The translations under genes and the position numbers were made by a program. A stretch of DNA of 32,070 bases from Actinomycetes bacterium (GTDB lineage: Bacteria; Actinomycetota; Actinomycetes; Streptosporangiales; Streptosporangiaceae). Below are positions 24,394-32,070 of this stretch, in pieces. The stretch's first letter is position 1. Each line of letters starts with the position of its first letter. The stretch lies in assembly GCA_025964635.1 (NCBI GenBank), contig JAOPYP010000587.1, positions 1 through 32,070 of the forward strand, in the 5' to 3' direction. The notes under the pieces were generated by a model. That model was not told where the DNA came from. It did no database searches and saw nothing but the letters and a program-made list of their open reading frames with translations.

Positions 24394-25632
24394 TTACGTC
24401 CGATTTACAGACGATATGCGATTGGTTCCCTGGCGTCCGGTGAGTCTTTCGATTGAGTCGACAATGCTGCCACTATACATGGCCAGGCTACGTCTGGACG
24501 CTTCAGCAAAGCCTGCCGCTGAAAGCATTTCCAGCCGTGCCGGATCGTCGGCGAGCCCTTCGATCGCTTCGATGATCGCCTCGGGGCTCCGCGAGGGGAT
24601 AATCATAGAACTCGCGGGGGCGCCGGCTTCCTCGGTCGCCACCACGGGAAGCCCGAGCGCGGCCGCTTCCAAGGTGACGAGGGCGCTTCCCTCCGATAGG
24701 GACGGAAAGAGCAGGACGTCGGCCCGGCGGAACTCTTCGAACAACTGTGAGCGGGGAACAGGACCGTGGACGGTTCCGACCTCCATGAGGCGCTGTACTC
24801 CCAGGGGCGTGAGATTGGCGGGGCCGAAAAATTCCATCTGCACCGGAAGGTTCGCTCTCTTGTGTAGCGCTTGGTAAATATATTGGACTCCCTTCTCTAG
24901 CATCAGCGTACCGGCGAATATCACGCGTAGGGCGCGGCGGTTCTCAGCCTTCCTGACTGTGCCCGCCGGTCGCGGTCCAATGATCGGGAAGGGAATGACG
25001 CGGAACTTAAGCGGATCTGCCCCGAATTCCTGCGAAATGCTTATGAGGTGCGGTGACGGCACCCAAACGAGATCGGCTGCCTGCCACTCGGCTTCCATGC
25101 GGTGGTCCCAGGGCCGAGATCTGGCCGCACGCTCCGGGGCCCATCCCGGGAAGCGGGCGAGCTCCTCCGCAGCCACGGCCCGCTCATAACGGAGGGGAGG
25201 GGAAACCTGCTCCATGATCCGGTACGCCCGGTCCTGGAAAAGCTCCAGACAGGAGGATTGGGTACCAACGACGGCCTCGGAACCGCATTGCCGGGCGATC
25301 GAGGAGAACATCTGGGTGAGCACCCCATCCACTGCTGTGGTGTCCCGCCCCGACAGCAGCAGGCGCCGCCGGACCCGAGCGGCGATCGACACCTGTGGGT
25401 GCCTATGGATGCGCTCTGCGGGAACCCCTCTGACGACACGATTTGCCACCCTCGGCCCGGCGACGCGCTCTAGGACGCGTGCGCCCCTTCCGGGGAGAAG
25501 GCATGCGTCTACGTGGGCGCTGCCCAACAGGGCTGCCGATTCGAGTGCTACAGCGCTCTGGAGGCCCATCCGGATGACCGGGGAAAAATAGTCGACAGCG
25601 AGTGTTGGCGCTTCGCCGGAGGACGCCCTCAA
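24394..25632 (-). CDS. Glycosyltransferase, GT-B fold, family 4-like
   Basis: This 412-residue enzyme has the donor-binding half of GT4: VIFAGTLMLEKGVQYIYQAL, MEFFGPAN, and LFPSLSEGSALVTLEAAALGLPVVAT with the EX7E motif. The N-terminal acceptor half is less typical and contains a RAYRIMEQVSPPLRYE segment. I start it at TTG 25632, which overlaps the methyltransferase stop as TTGA, in keeping with the other junctions; the ORF-track start (25779) lies deep in the upstream gene, and ATG near 25563 is a further option. Codon use changes at this junction: 12 of the first 41 codons end in A or T, against 3 of 41 for the epimerase at the right edge. Confidence 0.83.
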   Translation of the reverse strand: MRASSGEAPTLAVDYFSPVIRMGLQSAVALESAALLGSAHVDACLLPGRGARVLERVAGPRVANRVVRGVPAERIHRHPQVSIAARVRRRLLLSGRDTTAVDGVLTQMFSSIARQCGSEAVVGTQSSCLELFQDRAYRIMEQVSPPLRYERAVAAEELARFPGWAPERAARSRPWDHRMEAEWQAADLVWVPSPHLISISQEFGADPLKFRVIPFPIIGPRPAGTVRKAENRRALRVIFAGTLMLEKGVQYIYQALHKRANLPVQMEFFGPANLTPLGVQRLMEVGTVHGPVPRSQLFEEFRRADVLLFPSLSEGSALVTLEAAALGLPVVATEEAGAPASSMIIPSRSPEAIIEAIEGLADDPARLEMLSAAGFAEASRRSLAMYSGSIVDSIERLTGRQGTNRISSVNRT

Positions 25633-26384
25633 GGCTGGCCACCTTGCCGGGGTCGCGCGTTCTCCCCGGGGCCGGCCGGGCGCTCGAAGGTGAACAGGCG
25701 CAGAGGTGACGGTGTCGCCGCGTCCGGCGGCAGGTCCACGGTCAGCAGGCCCGCCTGCGCGGCTGCGGTGTGCCACCATCCGGCTGGATGACGTTGCCGA
25801 GAAATCCGCAGATAAGTCAGGTATCGGTCGGCGCGGGCCCAGTCACTGGTCAGGACTCGTATTGCCGGTATCCGGGCAGTCAACCCGGCCAGCCACTCCA
25901 GCCAGCGCACCGGGTGTGCGGGGTCGGGAACGGTGCACAGCATCACGCCGCCGGGGCGCAGCACCCGGGCGCATTCCCGCAACACCTCACCGGGGGAGTT
26001 GACGTACTCGAGCACGCTGGCCGCCATAACCGCATCGAACGTGGCCGTGCTGAACGGCAGCGTCCGCCAGTCCGGTGCTAGCCGGACGAGCTCGACCGAG
26101 GCTGTAGGGTCGCTGGCCGCCGCGCGGGCCAGCATGTTCGCCGAGATGTCGCACCCGGTGACCCGCAGTCCAGCCGCGGCCAGGTGGCGGGACAGTTCGC
26201 CGCTGCCGCAGCCGAGGTCTAGGACGCGGCCACCGGCTGCGACGCGGTAGCCGACCGCGTCCGCGAGCTGCGTCAGGCGGCCTGCGAGCCGGCCATGCGG
26301 AGCGTACTTCGCCGCCCACGTTGACGCCTTCTCGTCGAACAGTTGCTGCACCTGCTTCGGGTGCGCCGTCGCCTGGTCAGTCAC
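25629..26384 (-). CDS. Class I SAM-dependent methyltransferase (UbiE/UbiG-like)
   Basis: This 251-residue protein has motif I RVLDLGCGSGELSRHL at about 53-68, the beta-2 acid GCDISANML, and a DAVMAASVLEYV segment followed by ARVLRPGGVMLCTVPDP, the standard order for methyltransf_11-type enzymes. The C-terminal 20 residues are Pro/Gly/Arg-rich and look like a run-on tail. The start is GTG 26384, overlapping the preceding stop by 8 bases. It probably methylates an intermediate of the same locus. Its codon use is GC-rich like the genes to its right. Confidence 0.83.
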   Translation of the reverse strand: MTDQATAHPKQVQQLFDEKASTWAAKYAPHGRLAGRLTQLADAVGYRVAAGGRVLDLGCGSGELSRHLAAAGLRVTGCDISANMLARAAASDPTASVELVRLAPDWRTLPFSTATFDAVMAASVLEYVNSPGEVLRECARVLRPGGVMLCTVPDPAHPVRWLEWLAGLTARIPAIRVLTSDWARADRYLTYLRISRQRHPAGWWHTAAAQAGLLTVDLPPDAATPSPLRLFTFERPAGPGENARPRQGGQP

Positions 26385-28524
26385 GGCTGCTGGTCCCCGT
26401 CGCGGCCTGGATCGTGGCGCGCATCGTGGCCAGCATGATCTCGGTCGGCACGTCCGGGCCGCTGCCGACCGCCTGCCGGAATGCGGCTGCGGCCGCCCGG
26501 TGGCCCTTGTCCTGGCGGCCTTTCCAGACCGTCTTGCCGTCGGCCTGAACCGACCTGAAGTCGTCGATGATCACCCGCTGGGACCCGGCCTGGACTTCGA
26601 TCCATTCCTTTCCGGCTACCGGGGCCGCGCTGCCGTAGGCGATTGCGGCCAGGGAGCCGTCGGCGAACCGCAATGAGACCACGACGTCGTCGCGGTGCTG
26701 GATTCCCGGGCCGCCACCCCCCGGGAGGCCCAGCACTTCTTCAATGGGCGCGCCGACCAGCACCTGCGCGGTGTCCACGAAATGGCACACCTCGCCGAGC
26801 AGCCGTCCACCGTGCCTCCGGTCGTGGTACCAGTGCCCGTCGGGCATCGGGCCAGCGGCGATCCGGTACACCACGAGCCTGGATGCCGAGATCCCGGCCA
26901 GCGAGCGCTGGGCGGCCAGCACGGCGGGGGACCACCGCCGGTTGAAGCCGACGGCCAGCTGGCGCTCCGACTCCCGCCACGCCTTCTCGACTCGATCCAG
27001 ATCGGCCTCGGTCAGGGCGACCGGCTTCTCGCACCACACGTGCCGACTGGCCGTCAGGGCCCGCGCGCACAAGTCCGCGTGCGTGTCGTGCGGGGTGGCG
27101 ACCACTACCGCCTCGACGGCCGGGTCATCGAGCAGCGCGTCCGCGCCCGGCACCGCCTTCTCGAAACCGTGCCGCTCGGCGGCCCGCCGGGCGGACAACC
27201 CGCTGGCCGAGGCCACCGCGACGAAATGATCGAATCCCGCGGCGCGGAAGGCGGGGAGGAGCGTGCCCGTGGAGAAAGCACCGGCCCCGGCCCAGCCGAT
27301 GCCGGGGGAGGAGCTGGCCCGCGGTGAGTCCCTGAGCCGGACAGCGCCGTCCGGGGCTAGTCCGTCGGCGGTCGATCCGGCAGCGGCTGATCCCGCGGCA
27401 TCCGCCTCCGGGTAGGTCAGCCGGATGGCCAGGTATGGCTCCGTGCGCCGTTCGATCAGCTGGTACGCAGCATCGGCCTCGGCAATGCCGAAGCTGTGCG
27501 TGACCAGGTCGGCGACCTGGAGCCGGCCGCCCGCGAGCAAGTCGAGGACCGCCTCGAAGTTACGGCCCTCCGTCCAGCGCACCTGGCCGGCCGGGAAGTC
27601 CACCCCCCAGGCCTCATAGGAGGGCTCGTAGCGCCCGGGGCCGTAGGAGCGCGCGAACCTCAGAGAAAGCTCGCGCTCGTAGAACGGAGTGCGGTTCAGC
27701 TGGAGGCCGACATCGCCCACGATCACGACTGCGGCCCGGTCCCGGCACAGCGCGGGCACCCGCATCACCGCGTCCGACGACCGGCCCGCCGCGCAGACCA
27801 GCACAGCGTCCGCGCCACGGCCCCGGGACCAGCTGAGCACCTGGTCCGTGGTCGCCTCCCCGGACTCGTCCAGGGCCAGCACGCCGGCGCTGTCCGCGAC
27901 TCGGCGCGGGTGCTCCGCCGGGTCGATCCCGGCCACCTCGCAGCCGGCCGCGATGGCCAGCCGCGCGGCTAGCTGGCCGATCAGGCCCAGCCCCAGCACC
28001 ACGACCTTCGATCCCGGGCCAACCTCGGCCAGCCGCAGGCCGTGCAGGGCGATTGCAGCGATCGTGGTGAACGCCGCGTCCTGGGCGGGCACGCCGTCCG
28101 GAACCCTGGCGCAGAGCAGGCCCGGCACCGCCTGGAATTCTGCGTGGCTCGCCTGGCCCGCCCCGCCGGTCGCTACCAGCTGGCCCGGCCGGACCTCGGT
28201 CACGGCGGCGCCGGCCTCGAGCACGATGCCGGCCGCCGAGTAGCCGAGCGGCAGGTCCTCGGCCAGCCGGCTGCGTACCGCCTGCCGGGTGGCCGCGAAG
28301 CCGTCCGCCCGGGCCTTGCGAACCACCTGGCGGACCAGGTCGGGCCGGGCTCGGGCCTTGGCCAGCAGGCTGGCCTGCGCCAGCGCCGTGACGGCGCGCT
28401 CCGTCCCCGGGGAGATCACCGACGCGACGGTGCGGACCAGCACCTGAGTCGGGTCGGGCACCGGGCGGGGCACGTCGAGCACCTCGACCGGTCCGCCGGC
28501 CAGTGGCTGCACGATCTGCTTCAC
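26377..28524 (-). CDS. Two-domain oxidoreductase: MDR dehydrogenase fused to Gfo/Idh/MocA
   Basis: This 715-residue protein joins two enzymes. Residues about 1-375 are a medium-chain (zinc-type alcohol) dehydrogenase, with SPGTERAV, LPLGYSAAGIV and the NAD-binding VVLGLGLIGQLAARLA. An Ala-rich linker of about 25 residues follows. From about 410 to the end is a Gfo/Idh/MocA oxidoreductase with GIGWAGAGAF, ATPHDTHADL and CEKPVAL. Such fusions recur in polysaccharide loci next to heparinase-like genes, as here. It would oxidise and/or reduce sugar intermediates, perhaps in two steps. The starting sugar is unknown. The start is GTG 28524 overlapping the heparinase stop as GTGA. Confidence 0.88.
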   Translation of the reverse strand: MKQIVQPLAGGPVEVLDVPRPVPDPTQVLVRTVASVISPGTERAVTALAQASLLAKARARPDLVRQVVRKARADGFAATRQAVRSRLAEDLPLGYSAAGIVLEAGAAVTEVRPGQLVATGGAGQASHAEFQAVPGLLCARVPDGVPAQDAAFTTIAAIALHGLRLAEVGPGSKVVVLGLGLIGQLAARLAIAAGCEVAGIDPAEHPRRVADSAGVLALDESGEATTDQVLSWSRGRGADAVLVCAAGRSSDAVMRVPALCRDRAAVVIVGDVGLQLNRTPFYERELSLRFARSYGPGRYEPSYEAWGVDFPAGQVRWTEGRNFEAVLDLLAGGRLQVADLVTHSFGIAEADAAYQLIERRTEPYLAIRLTYPEADAAGSAAAGSTADGLAPDGAVRLRDSPRASSSPGIGWAGAGAFSTGTLLPAFRAAGFDHFVAVASASGLSARRAAERHGFEKAVPGADALLDDPAVEAVVVATPHDTHADLCARALTASRHVWCEKPVALTEADLDRVEKAWRESERQLAVGFNRRWSPAVLAAQRSLAGISASRLVVYRIAAGPMPDGHWYHDRRHGGRLLGEVCHFVDTAQVLVGAPIEEVLGLPGGGGPGIQHRDDVVVSLRFADGSLAAIAYGSAAPVAGKEWIEVQAGSQRVIIDDFRSVQADGKTVWKGRQDKGHRAAAAAFRQAVGSGPDVPTEIMLATMRATIQAATGTSSRD

Positions 28525-30368
28525 TCTGTGCCCCCGATCGTGGTCCGGCCGCTCACCTCTGCGTGCTCCCGGCCACCGGCCGCCTGCTCCCGGCCACCGG
28601 CCTGCTGCCAGCTCGTGCTGATCTGCACGGGCAGCACGGTGGTGACCCGGCAGGCCAGGACCGGCGCCCCGACGGTGCGCGAGAATCCGCTGGCAACCTG
28701 GCCCGTCTCAGTGGCCAGGGTGATGGGCCCGGTCGCGCTGACCGTGACCCGGAATTCGCCGGCCGGCGAGGTCACCACGGCCCCTGCGCCGTTCAGTTGC
28801 AGCTCCGACCCGGGCGCCAGGTGCCACCGCACGACGGCCGCGTGCCGCCCGCGCCCGGTGACGTAGTCCTCGACCCGCAGCCCGGTTTCGGTGAGCATCC
28901 AGCGGCGCCGGTGAACCGGCCGGCCCGGCAGCCGCCGGTATCCGTCATGGACGGCCTCGGCGGTCAGCACCCCGCCGTGCGCAATGCAGGTCGCCAGGTC
29001 AGTGACCTGGGCCCGCCGGGCGGCCCGGAACGCGCCCCACACCTCGGTCGAATCGGCGCCGTCCACCTCGAGGGTGTTGTGCGCCGCGGTGGACCTCTCG
29101 TAGTTGCGCACCGGGCCCGGGGTGTAGGTGGACGTGCCGGTGTCCACCAGGAGCGGGATCCCTCCCACCTGCACCAGGCAGCTCAGTGTGTCGGCGTGGG
29201 CATGGGCCGGCAACTCATCCGGGCAGGGTGCGCCGACGTCGGCCAGCAGGCGCCAGCTCCCAGCCGCCGCCCGGACGAGGCCGCTGTCGGGCAGGACGAG
29301 CAGCGGCTCGGCCGGGGGCAGCCCCGGCCGCAGCGCGGCGACGAGCTCCGGGTCGACCGGGTATCCGTCGTTCAGCAGCGGAACCTGCCCGTCCGGGGCC
29401 AGCACGCAGCGCATCCAGGAGCGCATCCGGTCGATCGCGTCGAGAAGTTCCGGGGCGGGGACCTGACCGGTGCACCGGACGAGCTCCGCCACATCGACCA
29501 GGTCGGCCAGGACCTGGCAGTGGTAGGCGGGTGCCCGCTCGTAGTGCCCGCCGTCGGGCAGTACCTGCACCGCCAGCTGGCTGGTCAGCTGGTCCAGCGC
29601 CTGCCCTAGCCGGCGTGCGTCCCCGAAGAACACCGCCAGGCCCGCGAGCGCCTTGAGGTTCTTGATCAGGTGATTTCCGCCGACATCCAGTTCAAGGTTC
29701 CGGCGCAGGAAGCCGGCATGGGCGGACAGGTCGGCCATGAAGCTGGCCTCGATCTGGCTGCCGGCCACCAGGTCACGGTGCAGCCCGCAATAGGACCAGG
29801 CCCGCAGGGCCGCCGGATAGGGCAGCCAGGCGTCACCCCGGCCTGCTGCGACCTGTACGTGCCAGGACCGCCACATCGCGGCGAACCAGGCCCGGGCGTC
29901 CGCGCGGTCCGGCTCGCTGGCCAGCCGCCAGGCCCAGTCCCAGTAGTGCAGATGAAAGCGCCACAACGAGGGAGCACCCGCCTGCTCCCAGTCCGCCTGC
30001 TCCCAGTCGGCCGCGGTCCAGTGGGCCTCCGCCCAGTCCGCGTCGGCCGGGTCGCTCTGGTCGCCGGACGGGTCAGCCATGCTCGCGGGGCTGGTCAATA
30101 CCCTGGTCATGCCGAGCAGTTCGATGCGTCCCTGGCGTAGCGCCCCGAACCCCGGCCAGTTCCGCCAGACGCGCGCGTCGAGCGGGCTGAACCGGGCCGG
30201 CCAGCCGGCCGCTGCGCCCGGGTCGGGGCCGGCCAGCAGCCAGTGCCGGGCGGGCGGAAAGCGGCGCAGGGCCGCGCGCTGGGCCCGGAGCCGGGCCCGC
30301 TGCGTGACCTGGCTGGGCTGCAGGTGCGCTGCGGTGCGTGCCAGCAGTGCGAACTCGCCCCGGTTCAC
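28521..30368 (-). CDS. Heparinase II/III-like protein
   Basis: This 615-residue protein has an alpha-toroid part (LDVGGNHLIKNLKAL, with Asn-His; LPDGGHYERAPAYHCQVL, with Tyr and His) followed by a beta-rich heparinase II/III-type part (PAHAHADTLSC, LLVDTGTSTYTPG and RSTAAHNTLEVDG). In the family such residues serve uronate-containing glycan cleavage. Its place in a synthesis locus suggests that it trims or releases the polymer, or helps determine length. No signal peptide is visible, so cytosolic or non-classical export must be considered. It contains two short tandem repeats at 28564-28602 and 29979-30008. The start GTG 30368 overlaps the epimerase stop (GTGA). Confidence 0.85.
   Translation of the reverse strand: MNRGEFALLARTAAHLQPSQVTQRARLRAQRAALRRFPPARHWLLAGPDPGAAAGWPARFSPLDARVWRNWPGFGALRQGRIELLGMTRVLTSPASMADPSGDQSDPADADWAEAHWTAADWEQADWEQAGAPSLWRFHLHYWDWAWRLASEPDRADARAWFAAMWRSWHVQVAAGRGDAWLPYPAALRAWSYCGLHRDLVAGSQIEASFMADLSAHAGFLRRNLELDVGGNHLIKNLKALAGLAVFFGDARRLGQALDQLTSQLAVQVLPDGGHYERAPAYHCQVLADLVDVAELVRCTGQVPAPELLDAIDRMRSWMRCVLAPDGQVPLLNDGYPVDPELVAALRPGLPPAEPLLVLPDSGLVRAAAGSWRLLADVGAPCPDELPAHAHADTLSCLVQVGGIPLLVDTGTSTYTPGPVRNYERSTAAHNTLEVDGADSTEVWGAFRAARRAQVTDLATCIAHGGVLTAEAVHDGYRRLPGRPVHRRRWMLTETGLRVEDYVTGRGRHAAVVRWHLAPGSELQLNGAGAVVTSPAGEFRVTVSATGPITLATETGQVASGFSRTVGAPVLACRVTTVLPVQISTSWQQAGGREQAAGGREHAEVSGRTTIGGTE
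28564..28602. repeat. Short repeat in the C-terminus of the heparinase-like gene
   Basis: TGCTCCCGGCCACCGGCC occurs at 28564-28581 and 28585-28602 with a 21-base period, encoding two nearly identical AGGRE(Q/H) units in the protein tail. It may have expanded by slippage. Confidence 0.7.
29979..30008. repeat. 15-base tandem repeat in the heparinase-like gene
   Basis: CGCCTGCTCCCAGTC is repeated exactly twice head to tail and encodes ADWEQ twice in a Trp/Asp-rich linker of the protein. Copy number could vary between strains. Confidence 0.75.
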
Positions 30369-31258
30369 TGCCCGAGCCCCTGGTTCGCCAGCCCCAGCGC
30401 GCCCGCCTCGACCAGGATGCCCTCGGTGAACGACCGGGGTGTATAGCCCAGGTCCCGGACGGCGTCGTCGATGGCGAACGACTTGTCCTCGGCCAGCCGC
30501 TGAAACTGCTCCGCCCGGATCCGCGGATGGGCGGCGAGCATCTCATAACAGCGCACGGCGGCAACCAGGGGACTCAGCGGCACCGGGACGAGCCGGGTGC
30601 GGCTGCCCACCGCCTGGGCCGAGATCCGCAGCATCTCGTCGAACCGGAGCGGCTCCGGGCCCGCGATGTCATAGGCGGTGCCCGCGGCCGCCGGCCGCTC
30701 CACCGCGCTGAGCACGGCGTCAGCCACATCGGCCACATGGACTGGCTGCTGGAGGTGACGGCCCCCGCCGGGCACAGGCAGCACGGGGACCCGCGCCAGC
30801 AGCACGAGCAGCCGGGACAGGTTCCGGTCACCGGGCGCGCCGTAGATCATGGTGGGGCGGAGGATCGTCCACTTCAGCCCGGACTCCCGGATCTGCTCCT
30901 CGGCCATCAGCCGGACGGCCCGGGACCGGGCCGGGAGCGTGGTAGTCACCGCCGTGGTCGAGACGAAAACGGAACGGTCGAGACCCGCCGACCGGGCGGC
31001 GGACACGATGGCCGGCGCGTGCCCGAAGCCCAGTGAGGCAACGTTCAGCAACGACGAGCACCGCGCGGAACTGAACACATCCGCGAGCCTGGCGGGATCG
31101 TCGAAGTCACCGGACAGTGGCTCGGCGCCGTGTCTCGCGACGGCGGCGGCGGCCGTGTCACTGCGGGCCAGGGCCACGACCTCGTGCCCGCGGCGCCTGG
31201 CCTCGTCCAGGACGTACCCGCCGAGGAAACCGCTGCCCCCGGTAACCAGCAGCCTCAT
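30365..31258 (-). CDS. NAD-dependent epimerase/dehydratase family protein
   Basis: This 297-residue Rossmann protein begins MRLLVTGGSGFLGGYVLDEA, the NAD(P)-binding start of extended short-chain dehydrogenases. It has FVSTTAV where the catalytic Ser/Thr lies, but no clear YxxxK follows: the usual Tyr position reads RAVRLMAEE. It therefore resembles atypical SDRs (NmrA/complex I-like) that bind nucleotide without classic catalysis, although sugar-nucleotide roles are possible. I use ATG 31258, overlapping the glycosyltransferase stop as ATGA, instead of the ORF-track start at 31324. Codon use is strongly GC-ending (38 of the first 41 codons). Confidence 0.8.
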   Translation of the reverse strand: MRLLVTGGSGFLGGYVLDEARRRGHEVVALARSDTAAAAVARHGAEPLSGDFDDPARLADVFSSARCSSLLNVASLGFGHAPAIVSAARSAGLDRSVFVSTTAVTTTLPARSRAVRLMAEEQIRESGLKWTILRPTMIYGAPGDRNLSRLLVLLARVPVLPVPGGGRHLQQPVHVADVADAVLSAVERPAAAGTAYDIAGPEPLRFDEMLRISAQAVGSRTRLVPVPLSPLVAAVRCYEMLAAHPRIRAEQFQRLAEDKSFAIDDAVRDLGYTPRSFTEGILVEAGALGLANQGLGQ

Positions 31259-32070
31259 AGCGTCCCGCCCGCGAAGTCCAGGATCTTGCGGTACTCGCGG
31301 GCCAGCGCGGCGCGGTCGTAGCACTGCTCGACGTGGGCCCGGCCTGCCCGGCCCATGGCCTGACGACGCTGCGGGCTGATGGCCAGCACGCGGATCGCGT
31401 CGGCCAGCGCCACGCTGTCCTCTGGAGTGACCACCAGGGCGCCGGCCTCGCGCAGAATCTGGCCGGCCTCGCCGGTGACCGAGCCGATCACGGCCTTCCC
31501 GGCTGCCAGGTACTCGAACATCTTGGACGGGATGAACGTCGCGAACAGCGGCACGTCCCGCAGTGGGACCAGGCAGATGTCGGCCGCGGCCAGCAGCGCC
31601 GGAACTTCGTCGTGCGGCACCCCGGGACGCAAGGTCACGTTCCGCAGGCCGAGGCTGGCGACCTTCCGCTCCAGCCGGGCCTTGTCCGCGCCCTCGCCCA
31701 CGAACGCGAAGTGGACCGGGTGGGCGGCCAGCCGCGCGGCCGTATCGGCGATCCCGGGCAGGCCCTGGGAGATCCCGTGCGTGCCCAGGTAGAGCACGAG
31801 GCAGTTACCCGGCGACGCGCCCAGGGTGCTCCGCACCGCGGGATCGGGTCGCCTGGCGGGATCGAACCGGCCGGGGGAGGTTCCGTTGCGGATCGTATGT
31901 ATTTTCCCGGGAGGCACGCCGCGGCTGATCAGGTTGTCCCGGAATCCCTCGCTGACCACGACGATTTCGTCCGCGGCCGCGTACGCCGCGAGTTCCAGGC
32001 GCTCCAGCAGGCCGATGACCCGCCGGTTGGTCAGCACGCCGAGTTCGGTGAAGATGGCCGGCCACAGGTC
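31255..32070 (-). CDS. Glycosyltransferase family 4 (WbuB-like), 5' end outside window
   Basis: The frame is open to the right edge and the start lies outside; the ORF-track start at 32037 is internal. The visible 271 residues begin DLWPAIFTELGV, a hallmark of WbuB-like GT4 enzymes (VRDLWP...), then EIVVVSEGFRDNLISRGVPPGKI and a C-terminal half with LVLYLGTHGISQGL, FVGEGADK and FIPSKMFEYLAAGKAVIGS, which holds the donor-binding EX7E-like region. It is the first visible gene of the array and probably adds an early sugar of the repeat unit. Confidence 0.87.
   Translation of the reverse strand, partial: DLWPAIFTELGVLTNRRVIGLLERLELAAYAAADEIVVVSEGFRDNLISRGVPPGKIHTIRNGTSPGRFDPARRPDPAVRSTLGASPGNCLVLYLGTHGISQGLPGIADTAARLAAHPVHFAFVGEGADKARLERKVASLGLRNVTLRPGVPHDEVPALLAAADICLVPLRDVPLFATFIPSKMFEYLAAGKAVIGSVTGEAGQILREAGALVVTPEDSVALADAIRVLAISPQRRQAMGRAGRAHVEQCYDRAALAREYRKILDFAGGTL

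Overview
The window is uniformly very GC-rich, uses many GTG starts and some TTG starts, and carries a complete high-affinity potassium (Kdp) operon, a mycothiol-dependent-enzyme-type protein and two secreted proteins of an actinobacterial type. Together these point to an actinomycete-like actinobacterium. Family names are my own recognition from the translations; no database search was run. No tRNA, rRNA, CRISPR array or insertion sequence was seen.

Region 1 (1-8750) is a potassium-uptake locus. On the minus strand, in transcription order, are a 29-residue membrane peptide, kdpF, kdpA, kdpB, kdpC, kdpE and the 5' part of kdpD, which runs off the left edge. A good promoter (TTGACT-17-CATAGG) lies just upstream. 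Divergent from it, on the plus strand, is a second full-length but divergent kdpA (kdpA2) without its own kdpB or kdpC. After it comes what looks like a deletion-decayed DUF4118 (KdpD-sensor-like) gene. Four related imperfect 16-bp dyads sit upstream of these three units and nowhere else that I noticed, so they are candidate operators of a local potassium regulon.

Region 2 (8725-11945) holds single housekeeping-type genes: a HAD hydrolase, two exported proteins of the same apparent family (one soluble, one with a C-terminal membrane anchor), each followed by a terminator-like hairpin, and a maleylpyruvate-isomerase-family (DinB-like) protein.

Region 3 (12309-32070) is a glycan biosynthesis locus. 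A short plus-strand pair (UDP-sugar 4-epimerase and sulfotransferase) converges on a long minus-strand array of 15 genes entering from the right edge. The array encodes four glycosyltransferases, four methyltransferases (one FkbM type), a Wzx-type flippase, a Wzy-type polymerase, a DegT/DnrJ aminotransferase, a WbqC-like protein, a PIG-L-type deacetylase, a two-domain dehydrogenase, a heparinase II/III-like protein and an NAD-dependent epimerase. Most junctions are 4-base stop/start overlaps (ATGA, GTGA or TTGA), so the array is probably translationally coupled. The product is likely a Wzx/Wzy-dependent cell-surface or exported polysaccharide with an amino sugar, deacetylation, several methyl groups and perhaps sulfate. 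No priming transferase or chain-length regulator is in the window.

Hand counts of codon third positions suggest that region 3 is a mosaic. Genes from about 12.3 to 25.63 kb use many more A/T-ending codons than those from 25.63 kb to the right edge, and the change falls at a TTGA overlap. This fits a variable, possibly transferred, core spliced beside a more native-looking flank.
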